NCBI RefSeq assembly: GCF_030549525.1
Contig: NZ_CP130831.1
Coordinates: forward strand, 3,497,501-3,561,500
Direction: 5' to 3'
DNA from: Stenotrophomonas sp. 704A1
GTDB lineage: Bacteria; Pseudomonadota; Gammaproteobacteria; Xanthomonadales; Xanthomonadaceae
Length of the DNA stretch: 64,000 nt
Shown: positions 27,093 through 36,482 of the stretch, in pieces
Layout of the letters: each line of letters starts with the position of its first letter
Position numbering within the stretch: the first letter of the stretch is position 1
Notes under the pieces: generated by a model
Seen by the model: only the letters and a program-made list of their open reading frames with translations
What the model was told of the DNA's origin: nothing
Databases searched by the model: none
Position numbers and translations under genes: made by a program

Positions 27093-29711
27093 TCACGCCA
27101 CCCTGGCACCTTCCAGGAAGTCCTGTGCGAAACGCTGCAGCACGCCACCGGCCTCGTAGATCGCCACTTCCTCATCGCTGTCCAGACGGCAGGTGACCGG
27201 CACCACCACGTCCTGGCCGTCGCGGCGGTGGATGACCAGGGTCAGGTCGGCGCGCGGGGTGCGCTCGCCCACCACATCGAAGGTCTCGGTGCCGTCGATG
27301 CCCAGGGTCAGGCGGGTGGTGCCCGGCTTGAACTCCAGCGGCAGCACGCCCATGCCGATCAGGTTGGTGCGGTGGATGCGTTCGAAGCCTTCGGCCACGA
27401 TCGCTTCCACGCCGGCCAGGCGCACGCCCTTGGCGGCCCAGTCACGCGAGCTGCCCTGGCCGTAATCGGCGCCGGCGATGATGATCAGCGGCTGCTTGCG
27501 GTCCATGTAGGTCTCGATTGCTTCCCACATGCGCATCACCTTGCCTTCCGGCTCCACGCGCGCCAGCGAACCCTGCTTCACGCTGCCGTCGTCATTGCGC
27601 ACCATCTCGTTGAACAGCTTCGGGTTGGCGAAGGTGGCACGCTGCGCGGTCAGGTGGTCGCCGCGGTGGGTGGCGTAGGAATTGAAGTCCTCTTCCGGCA
27701 GACCCATCTTCGCCAGGTACTCGCCTGCGGCGCTGGAGGCCAGGATCGCGTTGGACGGCGACAGGTGGTCGGTGGTGATGTTGTCCGGCAGCACCGCCAG
27801 CGCGCGCATGCCGGACAGCGTGCGCTCACCGGCCAGCGCGCCCTCCCAGTACGGCGGGCGGCGGATGTAGGTGCTCTGCGGGCGCCAGTCATACAGCGGG
27901 CTGACCGCCGCACCGTGCTCCACGCGCACGTTGAACATCGGGTTGTAGACCTTGCGGAACTGCTCGGGCTTCACCGAAGCCTTCACCACGGCATCGATCT
28001 CGGCATCGCTCGGCCAGATGTCCTTCAGGCGCACGTCGTTGCCATCGGCATCCACGCCCAGCACGTCCTTCTCGATGTCGAAGCGCACGGTGCCGGCGAT
28101 GGCGTAGGCGATCACCAGCGGCGGCGAGGCCAGGAAGGCCTGCTTCGCATACGGATGGATGCGGCCATCGAAGTTGCGGTTGCCCGACAGCACCGCCGTG
28201 GCATACAGGTCACGGTCGATGATTTCCTGCTGGATCTTCGGGTCCAGCGCGCCACTCATGCCATTGCAGGTGGTGCAGGCGAAGGCCACGATGCCGAAGC
28301 CCAGCTGCTCCAGGTCCGGCAGCAGGCCGGATTCTTCCAGGTACAGCTGCACGGCCTTCGAGCCCGGTGCCAGCGACGACTTCACCCACGGCTTGCGCTG
28401 CAGGCCACGTGCATTGGCGTTGCGCGCCAGCAATGCCGCGGCGATCACGTTGCGCGGGTTGGAGGTATTGGTGCAGCTGGTGATGGCGGCGATGATCACC
28501 GCACCGTCCGGCATCAGGCCCTGCGCCTGCTCGGCCCGGCCCGCTTCCAGCTTGGCTTCGTCGGCGATGCCGCGCTCGGCCAGCTCGGCGGTGGCCACGC
28601 GCTTGTGCGGATTGGACGGGCCGGCCATGTTGCGCACCACGCTGGACAGGTCGAAGCGCAGCACGCGCTCGTACTGCGCGGTGGCCAGATCGTCGGCCCA
28701 CAGGCCGGTGGTGCGCGCGTAGTTCTCCACCAGCGCCACCTGCGATTCCTCGCGGCCGGTCAGGCGCAGGTAGTCGAGGGTCTGCGCATCGATGTAGAAC
28801 ATCGCAGCGGTGGCGCCGTATTCGGGGCACATGTTGGAAATGGTGGCGCGGTCACCGATGGTCAGTGCCGCGGCGCCCTCGCCGAAGAATTCAAGCCAGG
28901 CACCGACCACGCGTTCCTTGCGCAGGAACTCGGTCAGCGCCAGCACCACGTCGGTGGCGGTGATGCCCGGCTGCGGGCGGCCCGTCAATTCGACGCCGAC
29001 GGTGTCCGGCAGACGCATCCACGAGGCGCGGCCCAGCATCACGTTTTCTGCTTCCAGGCCGCCGACGCCGATGGCAATCACGCCCAGCGCATCCACATGC
29101 GGGGTGTGGCTGTCGGTGCCCACGCAGGTATCCGGGAAGGCCACGCCGTCCTGCACGTAGATCACCGGCGACATCTTCTCCAGGTTGATCTGGTGCATGA
29201 TGCCGTTGCCCGGCGGAATCACGTCCACGTTCTGGAAGGCCAGCTTGGTCCAGTCGATGAAGTGGAACCGGTCTTCGTTGCGGCGATCCTCGATCGCGCG
29301 GTTCTTCTCGAACGCCTGCGGATCGAAACCACCGCATTCCACCGCCAGCGAGTGATCAACGATCAGCTGCACCGGCACCACCGGGTTGACCTTGGCCGGG
29401 TCGCCGCCCTTGTCGGCGATGGCATCACGCAGGCCGGCAAGATCCACCAGCGCGGTCTGGCCGAGGATGTCATGGCACACCACACGCGCCGGGAACCAGG
29501 GGAAATCCAGGTCGCGGCGGCGCTCGATCAGCTGCTTCAGCGAATCTGCAAGCGTGGCCGGGTCGCAGCGACGGACCAGGTTCTCGGCCAGCACGCGCGA
29601 GGTGTACGGCAGCGTGGCATAGGCGCCGGGCTGGATCGCATCGACGGCGGCACGCGCGTCGAAGTAGTCCAGCGAAGCGCCGGGGAGGGTCTTGCGGTAA
29701 TCGGTATTCAT
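27093..29711 (-). CDS. acnD: Fe/S-dependent 2-methylisocitrate dehydratase AcnD
   Basis: An 872-residue aconitase-family protein, the length usual for AcnD. It has the cluster-binding cysteines in SCTNTSNP and CTTCNGMSG, plus HVDALGVIAIGVGG and GADYGQGSSRDWAAKG. The neighbouring prpF, which always serves AcnD, supports AcnD rather than housekeeping aconitase A. It acts in the 2-methylcitrate cycle that converts propionyl-CoA to pyruvate and succinate. It lies 106 bases after prpC, across a strong hairpin. No good ribosome site is visible before the ATG at 29711. Confidence 0.95.
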   Translation of the reverse strand: MNTDYRKTLPGASLDYFDARAAVDAIQPGAYATLPYTSRVLAENLVRRCDPATLADSLKQLIERRRDLDFPWFPARVVCHDILGQTALVDLAGLRDAIADKGGDPAKVNPVVPVQLIVDHSLAVECGGFDPQAFEKNRAIEDRRNEDRFHFIDWTKLAFQNVDVIPPGNGIMHQINLEKMSPVIYVQDGVAFPDTCVGTDSHTPHVDALGVIAIGVGGLEAENVMLGRASWMRLPDTVGVELTGRPQPGITATDVVLALTEFLRKERVVGAWLEFFGEGAAALTIGDRATISNMCPEYGATAAMFYIDAQTLDYLRLTGREESQVALVENYARTTGLWADDLATAQYERVLRFDLSSVVRNMAGPSNPHKRVATAELAERGIADEAKLEAGRAEQAQGLMPDGAVIIAAITSCTNTSNPRNVIAAALLARNANARGLQRKPWVKSSLAPGSKAVQLYLEESGLLPDLEQLGFGIVAFACTTCNGMSGALDPKIQQEIIDRDLYATAVLSGNRNFDGRIHPYAKQAFLASPPLVIAYAIAGTVRFDIEKDVLGVDADGNDVRLKDIWPSDAEIDAVVKASVKPEQFRKVYNPMFNVRVEHGAAVSPLYDWRPQSTYIRRPPYWEGALAGERTLSGMRALAVLPDNITTDHLSPSNAILASSAAGEYLAKMGLPEEDFNSYATHRGDHLTAQRATFANPKLFNEMVRNDDGSVKQGSLARVEPEGKVMRMWEAIETYMDRKQPLIIIAGADYGQGSSRDWAAKGVRLAGVEAIVAEGFERIHRTNLIGMGVLPLEFKPGTTRLTLGIDGTETFDVVGERTPRADLTLVIHRRDGQDVVVPVTCRLDSDEEVAIYEAGGVLQRFAQDFLEGARVA

Positions 29712-29766
29712 GGGCTGGCGGAATGCTCGTGGCGGGCCGGGTGCCGGCGATACGGCGGTGAAGGCA

Positions 29767-29791
29767 TCCGGCCGGCGCGGGGCCGGCCGGA
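29767..29791. repeat. Perfect 10-bp stem-loop between prpC and acnD
   Basis: TCCGGCCGGC, five bases, GCCGGCCGGA. There is no T-run. It may set relative expression of prpBC and acnD by partial termination or mRNA processing; this is inference. Confidence 0.55.
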
Positions 29792-29817
29792 CGCTTGCAG
29801 CAGGTGCAGCGGTGTGA

Positions 29818-30975
29818 TCAGACGCGCTTGTCGATCGCCACGAAGTCGCGATCTTCCGGGCCGATGTAGTTGGCGCTCGGGCGGATGATCTTGCCGTCGA
29901 TGCGCTGTTCGACGATGTGCGCGCTCCAGCCGGCGGTGCGGGCGATCACGAACAGCGGAGTGAACATCGCCGTCGGCACGCCCATCATGTGGTAGCTGAC
30001 GGCGCTGAACCAGTCCAGGTTCGGGAACATCTTCTTGATGTCCCACATCACCGTTTCCAGGCGCTCGGCGATGTCGTACATCTTCATGCTGGACTGTTCT
30101 TCGGACAGCTCGCGGGCCACGTCCTTGATCACCTTGTTGCGCGGATCGGACACGGTGTAGACCGGATGACCGAAGCCGATCACCACTTCCTTGCGCTCCA
30201 CGCGGGCCTTGATGTCTTCCTCGGCCTCATCGGGGTTGTCGTAGCGCTTCTGCACTTCGAACGCCACTTCATTGGCGCCGCCGTGCTTGGGACCGCGCAA
30301 CGCGCCGATGCCACCGCAGATCGCGCTGTACATGTCGCTGCCGGTGCCGGCGATGACGCGGCAGGCGAAGGTGGACGCATTGAATTCGTGTTCGGCGTAC
30401 AGGATCAGCGAGGTGTGCATCGCCTTCACCCACGAATCCTGCGGCTTCTCGCCGTGCAGCAGGTGCAGGAAGTGGCCACCAATGGAGTCGTCGTCGGTTT
30501 CCACGTCGATGGCGCGGCCGTTGTGGCTCCAGTGGTACCAGTACAGCAGCATCGAACCGAGGCAGGCCATCAGCTTGTCGGCGATGTCACGCGCGCCCGG
30601 ATGGTTGTGGTCGTCCTTCTCCGGCGACACGCAGCCGAGCACGGACACGCCGGTGCGCATCACGTCCATCGGGTGGGCCGACGGCGGCAGTTCTTCCAGC
30701 GCGGCCTTCACCGCGGCCGGAATGCCACGCAGCGACTTCAGCTTGGCCTTGTACGAAACCAGTTCGGCGCGGGTCGGCAGCTTGCCGTGCACCAGCAGGT
30801 AGGCGATCTCCTCGAATTCGCTGGTGTTGGCCAGGTCCAGGATGTCGTAGCCGCGGTAATGCAGGTCGTTGCCGCTGCGGCCGACGCTGCACAGCGCGGT
30901 GTTGCCGGCAGCGGTGCCGGACAGGGCGACGGACTTCTTCGGCTTGAAGGTCGGGGTTGCGGTCGTATCGTTCAT
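29818..30975 (-). CDS. prpC: 2-Methylcitrate synthase
   Basis: A 385-residue citrate synthase-family protein with catalytic-site segments [33 protein letters not shown] and [13 protein letters not shown]. It condenses propionyl-CoA with oxaloacetate. Its place between prpB and acnD identifies it as the propionate enzyme rather than GltA. GGAGGG precedes the start at 30975 by four bases. Confidence 0.96.
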   Translation of the reverse strand: MNDTTATPTFKPKKSVALSGTAAGNTALCSVGRSGNDLHYRGYDILDLANTSEFEEIAYLLVHGKLPTRAELVSYKAKLKSLRGIPAAVKAALEELPPSAHPMDVMRTGVSVLGCVSPEKDDHNHPGARDIADKLMACLGSMLLYWYHWSHNGRAIDVETDDDSIGGHFLHLLHGEKPQDSWVKAMHTSLILYAEHEFNASTFACRVIAGTGSDMYSAICGGIGALRGPKHGGANEVAFEVQKRYDNPDEAEEDIKARVERKEVVIGFGHPVYTVSDPRNKVIKDVARELSEEQSSMKMYDIAERLETVMWDIKKMFPNLDWFSAVSYHMMGVPTAMFTPLFVIARTAGWSAHIVEQRIDGKIIRPSANYIGPEDRDFVAIDKRV

Positions 30976-31011
30976 GTTTCCCTCCGAAAACTTGATGGTG
31001 CAGGGTACTGC

Positions 31012-31905
31012 TTATTTCTTGGCGGCGAACAGTGCATCGAGCTGCTGCTCGAAGGCGTGGTAGCCGATGCGGTCGTAGAGTTCTTCGCGGGTCTGCATGG
31101 TCTCCACCACGTTGCGCTGGTGGCCATCGCGGCGCACCGCCTGGTAGACGTTCTCCGCCGCCTTGTTGGCCGCACGGAACGCTGACAGCGGGAACAGCTG
31201 GATGGCCACGCCGGCCGAGGCCAGTTCATCGCGGCTGAACAGCGGGGTGGCACCGAACTCGGTGATGTTGGCCAGCACCGGCACCTTCACCGCATCGACG
31301 AATCGCCGGTAGGTGTCCAGGTCGTAGGCGGCCTCGGCGAAGATGCCGTCGGCACCGGCCTCGACGCAGGCAATGGCACGCTCGATGGCCTTGTCCACGC
31401 CGTCCACCTGGATGGCGTCGGTACGCGCGATCAGGAAGAAGTCCGGATCGGTCTTGGCATCGGCGGCGGCCTTCACGCGGTCGACCATTTCACCCTGCGA
31501 GACGATCTCCTTGCCTGGGCGGTGGCCACAGCGCTTGGCGCCGACCTGGTCCTCGATGTGGCAGGCGGCCGCGCCGGCCTTGATCAGCGACTTCACGGTG
31601 CGCGCGATGTTGAACGCGCTCGGGCCGAAGCCGGTATCGATATCGACCATCAGCGGCAGGTCGCAGACATCGGTGATGCGGCGCACGTCGATCAGCACGT
31701 CTTCCAGGGTGTTGATACCCAGGTCCGGCAGACCCAGCGAACCGGCAGCGACACCGCCACCGGACAGGTAGATGGCGCGGAAGCCGGCGCGCTTGGCCAG
31801 CAGGGCGTGGTTGGCGTTGATCGCGCCGATCACCTGCAGCGGCGATTCGGCAGCCAGCGCCTCACGGAAGCGGGCACCGGCAGAGAAAGGAGTGGAAGCG
31901 GTCAT
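31012..31905 (-). CDS. prpB: 2-Methylisocitrate lyase
   Basis: A 297-residue protein from ATG at 31905, the typical PrpB length. It has the isocitrate lyase/PEP mutase fold: [42 protein letters not shown] (with the catalytic Cys) and NITEFGATP. It splits 2-methylisocitrate into pyruvate and succinate. First gene of the operon; its leader is about 20 bases long if the sigma-54 promoter at 31940-31955 is used. Confidence 0.96.
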   Translation of the reverse strand: MTASTPFSAGARFREALAAESPLQVIGAINANHALLAKRAGFRAIYLSGGGVAAGSLGLPDLGINTLEDVLIDVRRITDVCDLPLMVDIDTGFGPSAFNIARTVKSLIKAGAAACHIEDQVGAKRCGHRPGKEIVSQGEMVDRVKAAADAKTDPDFFLIARTDAIQVDGVDKAIERAIACVEAGADGIFAEAAYDLDTYRRFVDAVKVPVLANITEFGATPLFSRDELASAGVAIQLFPLSAFRAANKAAENVYQAVRRDGHQRNVVETMQTREELYDRIGYHAFEQQLDALFAAKK

Positions 31906-31939
31906 GCGGCGATCCAGGTTGAAGAACGGATGGGTAGGC

Positions 31940-31955
31940 GCAAGCACCATGCCAA
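31940..31955 (-). promoter_or_regulatory. Sigma-54 (-24/-12) promoter of the prp operon
   Basis: The minus strand reads TTGGCATGGTGCTTGC. This fits the sigma-54 consensus TTGGCAC-N5-TTGC, with exactly ten bases between the invariant GG and GC. The divergent gene encodes a sigma-54 activator (PrpR), which strongly supports the assignment. Confidence 0.88.
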
Positions 31956-32007
31956 GCTGCAAGCCGTTGATTTCACGGGCATGACCATCCTGCAACAGTG
32001 GAACATA

Positions 32008-32037
32008 TGAAACATTGAAACAGATGTATCATGAAAC
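32008..32037. promoter_or_regulatory. Three TGAAAC boxes, candidate PrpR binding sites
   Basis: TGAAAC occurs at 32008-32013, 32016-32021 and 32032-32037, offset by 8 and 16 bases. It lies in the prpB-prpR gap about 60 bases upstream of the sigma-54 promoter, where enhancer binding proteins bind. The boxes also overlap the prpR promoter region, so autoregulation is likely. The protein-site link is inferred. Confidence 0.55.
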
Positions 32038-32058
32038 GTCCCGCCCGAACCCGCCGCC

Positions 32059-33642
32059 ATGTACCTGCCCCGCTCCCCCCTGCGCCACGCCGATGCCGAC
32101 CCCGGCCGCCCGGTGATCTGGACGGTCAGCGTCTCGCGGCTGACCGGCCTGCTCGGTGATGTCATCCCCGAATTCGACCGCCGCGCGCGCATCGAGCAGA
32201 TCAACCTCGGCTTCGAAGAGGCGGTGGACGTGATCGGTCAACGCCTGCGCCGCGAGCACTGCGATGTGGTGATTGCCGGCGGCTCCAACGCGGCCTGGCT
32301 GCGCGGACGGCTCGAGCTGCCCCTGGTGCCGATCCAGGCCAACGGCTTCGACCTGATGGAAGCGCTGGCACGCGCCCGCCGCATCGCCCCGCGCATCGGC
32401 CTGGTCACCCACGCCAGCGACGTACCGGTGTTCAGCAATTTCCAGCAGAGCTTCGGCCTGGATATCGAGCATCGGCGCTTCGTGACCCGCGAGGACGCAC
32501 GTGACTGCATCGCCGACCTGCGTGCCAACGGCATCGAAGTGATCGTGGGCACCGGCATGGCCATCGACCATGCCGAGCAGGCCGGCCTGCCCGGGGTGCT
32601 GCTGTACTCGGCCGATTCGGTACGGCAGGCGTTCGAGCATGCGCTGGAGCTGACCCAGGCCCTGGCCCGTTCCAGTGGCCAGCGCCCCGCCCCGCGCCGC
32701 CGCGCCGCCGCGCGCACTGATGCGCAGGCGCTGCTCGGCGACAGCAGCGCAATGGCGGACGTGCGCGCGCAGATCGCGCTGTACGCGCCGCATGACAGCA
32801 CCGTGCTGGTGACCGGCGAAACCGGCACCGGCAAGGAACTGGTCGCGCGCCAGCTGCACGCTGCCAGCGGCCGTCGTGGACGCTTCGTGGCACTGAACTG
32901 CGGCGCGATCAGCGAATCGCTGCTGGAAGCCGAGCTGTTCGGCTACAGCGATGGCGCCTTCACCGGCGCCCGGCGCGGTGGCCGGGTCGGCCTGGTCGAG
33001 GCCGCCGATGGCGGCACCCTGTTCCTGGATGAGATCGGCGAACTTCCGCTACCGCTGCAGACCCGCCTGCTGCGGGTGCTGGAGGAACGCGAAGTGCTGC
33101 GCGTGGGCGCCACCGAACCGACCCCGGTGAACCTGCGCGTGGTGGCCGCCACCCTGCAGTCGCTGGAGCAGCGCGCGGCCACCGGCAGCTTCCGGCGCGA
33201 CCTGTATTACCGCCTGGCGGCGCTGCGCATCGCCCTGCCCTCGCTGCGTGCGCGGCGAGCGGACATCCCGTTGCTGGCACAGCACTTCTTCCGCCAGTTG
33301 CGCGGCATCGACGCGCCCCTGGATGAAGATGCGATGGCAATGCTGACCGCCGCCGAGTGGCCCGGCAACGTGCGCGAACTGCGCAACCTGGTGGATCGCC
33401 TGCGCATCCACTGGCAGCCCGGTGAAGGGCTGATTGATGCTGCGCGACTGCTGCAGCTGGCGCCCGAACTTGTGAATGAGGGCGTTGCAGCATTGCCGGT
33501 GGAAAGCAACGGCAAGCGCCCGCCGCGTACGCAGCTGGAAGCGCTGCTGCAGGAACATCGCAATGATCGCGAGGGCATGGCGCAGGCGCTGGGTGTATCG
33601 CGCACCACGCTGTGGCGCTGGTTGCGCGCGGAGGGTTTGTAG
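32059..33642 (+). CDS. prpR: PrpR, sigma-54-dependent activator of propionate genes
   Basis: A 527-residue protein. The N-terminal PrpR sensor domain (about residues 15-190) responds to 2-methylcitrate in known homologues. The AAA+ domain has Walker A GETGTGKE (near residue 253), the sigma-54 contact loop GAFTGA (near 299) and Walker [13 protein letters not shown]-terminal Fis-type helix-turn-helix follows ([21 protein letters not shown]). It is divergent from the prp operon. The stop codon TAG is the end of TTTGTAG, where the GTAG begins a SMAG element. Confidence 0.95.
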   Translation: MYLPRSPLRHADADPGRPVIWTVSVSRLTGLLGDVIPEFDRRARIEQINLGFEEAVDVIGQRLRREHCDVVIAGGSNAAWLRGRLELPLVPIQANGFDLMEALARARRIAPRIGLVTHASDVPVFSNFQQSFGLDIEHRRFVTREDARDCIADLRANGIEVIVGTGMAIDHAEQAGLPGVLLYSADSVRQAFEHALELTQALARSSGQRPAPRRRAAARTDAQALLGDSSAMADVRAQIALYAPHDSTVLVTGETGTGKELVARQLHAASGRRGRFVALNCGAISESLLEAELFGYSDGAFTGARRGGRVGLVEAADGGTLFLDEIGELPLPLQTRLLRVLEEREVLRVGATEPTPVNLRVVAATLQSLEQRAATGSFRRDLYYRLAALRIALPSLRARRADIPLLAQHFFRQLRGIDAPLDEDAMAMLTAAEWPGNVRELRNLVDRLRIHWQPGEGLIDAARLLQLAPELVNEGVAALPVESNGKRPPRTQLEALLQEHRNDREGMAQALGVSRTTLWRWLRAEGL

Positions 33643-33706
33643 AGTCGAGCTTGCTCGACTGCCTTACGACCCGGAGCAGAAGCAGTCGAGCATGGCTCGA
33701 CTCTAC
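33639..33706. repeat. SMAG/REP dimer supplying both flanking stop codons
   Basis: GTAGAGTCGAGCTTGCTCGA at the left and its inverted partner ending GGCTCGACTCTAC at the right. The left GTAG holds the TAG stop of prpR (33640-33642). The right CTAC, read on the minus strand, holds the TAG stop of the DoxX gene (33703-33705). Confidence 0.9.
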
Positions 33707-34176
33707 AGATGGCGCGAGCGTGCCCAGCGCGCCTCTATCGCAAACCGGCCGCTGCCCACTGCCGAAACCCATAACAGCAGCACGCCCAGCGGCACTTCGC
33801 TCAGATAGAAGAACCAGCTCAGCCAATCCGGCACGCTAAGCCCGGCAGGAATGCGCGCGATGCCATCGGTCAGCGCAGCAACCGCGCAGATCGCCGCCAG
33901 CAGCAGGGCCGAGGGGCGACTCAACAGACCCAGCACCAGCAGGCCGCCGGCGATCCATTCGATCGCACCGAGCACCGGCGCACTGAACACCGGGAACGGA
34001 ATGCCCGCATCAACCAACGTATGCACCATGCGCTCGCGGCCCGCATCGGTGAACACCTTGTTCCAGCCGGATACGCAGAACATCACACCGGCGACGATGC
34101 GGGCGAGCAGCAGCAAGAGTGCTTCGGCGCCGCGGCGAGGCGGCGGCACGGCAAACAGGCAACGCCAGGAGGGCAT
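33703..34176 (-). CDS. DoxX family membrane protein
   Basis: A 157-residue protein with four predicted helices: LLLLLARIVAGVMFCVSGWNKV, VLGAIEWIAGGLLVLGLL, ALLLAAICAVAALTDGI and WFFYLSEVPLGVLLLWVSAV. The first has the DoxX-type pattern ending in GWNKVF. Start 34176 has GGAG six bases upstream; an in-frame ATG at 34200 is possible. The role of DoxX proteins is poorly defined; some take part in redox or thiosulfate metabolism. The stop lies inside a SMAG element. Confidence 0.8.
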   Translation of the reverse strand: MPSWRCLFAVPPPRRGAEALLLLLARIVAGVMFCVSGWNKVFTDAGRERMVHTLVDAGIPFPVFSAPVLGAIEWIAGGLLVLGLLSRPSALLLAAICAVAALTDGIARIPAGLSVPDWLSWFFYLSEVPLGVLLLWVSAVGSGRFAIEARWARSRHL

Positions 34177-34272
34177 GGCGACTCCGGAAATCGAGGGCAT
34201 TCGTCGGAGTGTGCCGGTTGCTGACCTGCTCGCAGATGAAGCTGACCAGTCCGTTCGCGACACCCTGCCCTT

Positions 34273-34341
34273 GTAGAGCCGAGCCATGCTCGACTGCCCT
34301 ACGCGCCAGAGCAACCGCAGCCGAGCATGGCTCGGCTCTAC
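34273..34341. repeat. SMAG/REP dimer
   Basis: GTAGAGCCGAGCCATGCTCG at the left and an inverted unit ending GGCTCGGCTCTAC at the right. The right end supplies the TAG stop codon of the NIF3-like gene (34338-34340, minus strand). Confidence 0.88.
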
Positions 34342-34697
34342 AACGGCCGCCTGTCGGCCAGCAGCAGCTCGATTTCCTCCACCTGCACCACCGGCACCTT
34401 CCACGGGTGATGCGGCGCGATGCCCTGCTCGAAAATGCGCTGCAGCCGCTGCGGATCGCGTGGCAGGCAGAACTCCAGCCGCACGCTGCCGACCACTTCG
34501 GTACGGCCCGCTTCTCCCTGCTCGGGCATCGCATCCGCGCGGGGGCGGAACTGCTCGAACCCCGGCGCAGACCACCACATGCCGTGCTCGTAGTCGCCTG
34601 CCGCCAGCGCGTCCACCGCCAGGATGCCCCGCTTCACCGCGTCCAGTGCATCAGTCGGCACGAACACCACCACGCGGTACAGCGGCAGGCGTTTCAT
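34338..34697 (-). CDS. NIF3-like / YqfO C-terminal domain protein
   Basis: A 119-residue protein of the CutA-like ferredoxin fold found as an insert in NIF3/YqfO proteins and as a free-standing family: YRVVVFVPTDALDAVKRGI, AGDYEHGMWWSAPGFEQFRP and HPWKVPVVQVEEI. Function unknown; a metal- or ligand-binding role is only suggested by the fold. ATG 34697 has AAGG seven bases upstream; GTG 34700 is an alternative. It follows pdxH by nine bases and is probably co-transcribed with it. Confidence 0.75.
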   Translation of the reverse strand: MKRLPLYRVVVFVPTDALDAVKRGILAVDALAAGDYEHGMWWSAPGFEQFRPRADAMPEQGEAGRTEVVGSVRLEFCLPRDPQRLQRIFEQGIAPHHPWKVPVVQVEEIELLLADRRPL

Positions 34698-34706
34698 CAC
34701 GCGGCC

Positions 34707-35306
34707 TTACGGGTACAGCAGGCGCTTGCTCCAGCGCCCTTCGGCACCGGCTTCATAGCACCAGCGTTCGTGCAGGCGGAACTGCGCGCCGTACCAGAAC
34801 TCGATGCGGTCGGGCACCACGCGCAGGCCGCTCCAGCCGTCCGGGCGCGGTACGTCCTTGCCTTCGAAGCGGGCTTCGACCTCGGCCACGCGCGCATCGA
34901 ATTCCTCGCGCGTCGCCAGCGTCTTCGACTGCAGCGACGCCCATGCGCCGATCTGGCTCATGCGCGGGCGGCTGGCGAAATAGGCATCGGCCTCGGCATC
35001 GGCGACCTGCTCGACGCGGCCTTCGATACGCACCTGGATGCCGGCCTCGCGCAGGCTGCGCCACAGGAACAGCAGCGCCGCCTGCGGATTGGCCTGCAGT
35101 TCCCGGCCCTTGTGGCTGTCCAGATGCGTATAGAAGACGAACCCGCGCTCATCGAATGCCTTCAGCAGCACGGTGCGCGCCGATGGCCGGCCCTGCGTAT
35201 CGGCGGTGGCCACCGTCATTGCGTTGGGCTCGACCTCGCGGCTCTGCTTCGCTTCTTCAAACAGCGCCGCAAAGGTGGACAGGGCTTCGGCGTACAGGTC
35301 GCTCAT
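34707..35306 (-). CDS. pdxH: Pyridoxamine 5'-phosphate oxidase
   Basis: A 199-residue FMN flavoprotein with [54 protein letters not shown] and the C-terminal [11 protein letters not shown] and RWSKRLLYP. It oxidises pyridoxamine or pyridoxine phosphate to pyridoxal phosphate. Length and ends match the family. It is divergent from the kinase gene at 35347. Confidence 0.96.
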   Translation of the reverse strand: MSDLYAEALSTFAALFEEAKQSREVEPNAMTVATADTQGRPSARTVLLKAFDERGFVFYTHLDSHKGRELQANPQAALLFLWRSLREAGIQVRIEGRVEQVADAEADAYFASRPRMSQIGAWASLQSKTLATREEFDARVAEVEARFEGKDVPRPDGWSGLRVVPDRIEFWYGAQFRLHERWCYEAGAEGRWSKRLLYP

Positions 35307-35346
35307 GGTTCGCTTCTTCTCACACGGATTGGGCTATTGTGGCGGC

Positions 35347-36174
35347 ATGGTCGCTGCAGCGTACATGCCCCACGTGAAAGGATTCCCGGAAACGCTTGCC
35401 GAGCAGGCGCTCGACGATGCGCTGGACAGCGGCGCAGCCGTTCCAGTATTGGCGATCAGCGGCCTGCAGGGGAGCGGCAAATCGACGCTGGCCGCGCAGA
35501 TCGTGGCGCGCGCGCAGGTGCGCGGGCTGAACGCGGCCACGCTGTCGATCGATGATGTCTACCTGACCCGTGGCCAGCGCCAGCGCCTGGCCCGCCAGGT
35601 GCATCCGCTGCTGATCACCCGCGGCCCGCCGGGCACCCATGACCTGCCGCTGGCGCATGCGGTGCTGGATGCGGTGGCCGCACGCCAGCCCGTGGCCTTG
35701 CCGCGCTTCGACAAGCTGGCCGACGAGCGCCTGCCCGAGGCTCAGTGGCCGCAGCTGCAGCAGCCATTGGATCTGCTGGTGTTCGAAGGCTGGTTCCTCG
35801 GCACGCCGGCACAGGACGAAGCCGACCTGCTGGCACCGCTCAACGCCCTGGAGCGCGAAGCCGACGCCGACGGCCGTTGGCGGCACTGGTGCAACCAGGC
35901 CTTGGCGCGCGACTACCCGGCGCTGTGGCAACGCTGCGATCGTCTGTGGTTCCTGCAGCCGCCGGATTTCTCGGTGGTGCCGCGCTGGCGCTGGCAGCAG
36001 GAGCAGAACCTGCAGACCGCGCAGCCGGGCCGGCACGGCATGAGCCGGCCGCAGCTGGAGCGCTTCGTGCAGTACTACGAGCGGGTCAGCCGGCAGGCGC
36101 TGCGCGCACTGCCCGCGCTGGCCGACCACGTGGTGGTGCTGGACGGCCAGCGCCAGGTGCAGAGCGTGCGCTGA
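35347..36174 (+). CDS. P-loop kinase, probable D-glycerate 3-kinase (GLYK/Tda10 type)
   Basis: A 275-residue protein with P-loop GLQGSGKST, SIDDVYLT, PRFDKLADERLP and LLVFEGWFLGTP. These follow the pattern of glycerate 3-kinase of the plant GLYK/yeast Tda10 family, within the uridine kinase/phosphoribulokinase superfamily. Reaction inferred: glycerate to 3-phosphoglycerate. The start could also be ATG 35365; no clear ribosome site marks either. Substrate is not proven by sequence. Confidence 0.75.
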   Translation: MVAAAYMPHVKGFPETLAEQALDDALDSGAAVPVLAISGLQGSGKSTLAAQIVARAQVRGLNAATLSIDDVYLTRGQRQRLARQVHPLLITRGPPGTHDLPLAHAVLDAVAARQPVALPRFDKLADERLPEAQWPQLQQPLDLLVFEGWFLGTPAQDEADLLAPLNALEREADADGRWRHWCNQALARDYPALWQRCDRLWFLQPPDFSVVPRWRWQQEQNLQTAQPGRHGMSRPQLERFVQYYERVSRQALRALPALADHVVVLDGQRQVQSVR

Positions 36175-36180
36175 GGGCGG

Positions 36181-36384
36181 CTACTCGACCAGGAAGGTCA
36201 CCCGCAGGTTCACCCGCCACTCGGTGATTTCACCGTTGCCATCGGTCACCACCTTGGTTTCGTTGATCCAGGCGCCCTGGATCCCCTTGACCGTCCCGGA
36301 GACCTTCTTCAAGCCACTGCGCACCGCATCCTCCACGCTCTTGGGCGAAGACGCATTGATTTCGATGACCTTGGCAACCGACAT
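36181..36384 (-). CDS. Dodecin, flavin-binding protein
   Basis: A 67-residue protein from ATG 36384 (GGAG eight bases upstream): VAKVIEINASSPKSVEDAV, then GIQGAWINETKVV and ITEWRVNLRVTFLVE. Length and motifs match dodecins, which form hollow dodecamers that store FMN/riboflavin or CoA. The conserved Trp that stacks on flavin is present (GAWI). It is convergent with the kinase gene six bases away. Confidence 0.92.
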   Translation of the reverse strand: MSVAKVIEINASSPKSVEDAVRSGLKKVSGTVKGIQGAWINETKVVTDGNGEITEWRVNLRVTFLVE

Positions 36385-36482
36385 GGCAGGTACTCCGTCA
36401 AGCGCGGGAAACCCCGCAGGAACGCCCACCCTGACGTGAAGAACGTAAAGGCCAGGGCACGGAGGTGTTAGGATCAGAGGGC

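Noticed and set aside
27093..29711. Housekeeping aconitase AcnA as the identity of this gene
   Set aside because: The prpF partner and operon position, and the length, favour AcnD.
26955..29888. A 977-residue open frame on the plus strand
   Set aside because: Antisense to acnD; no domain or signal supports it.
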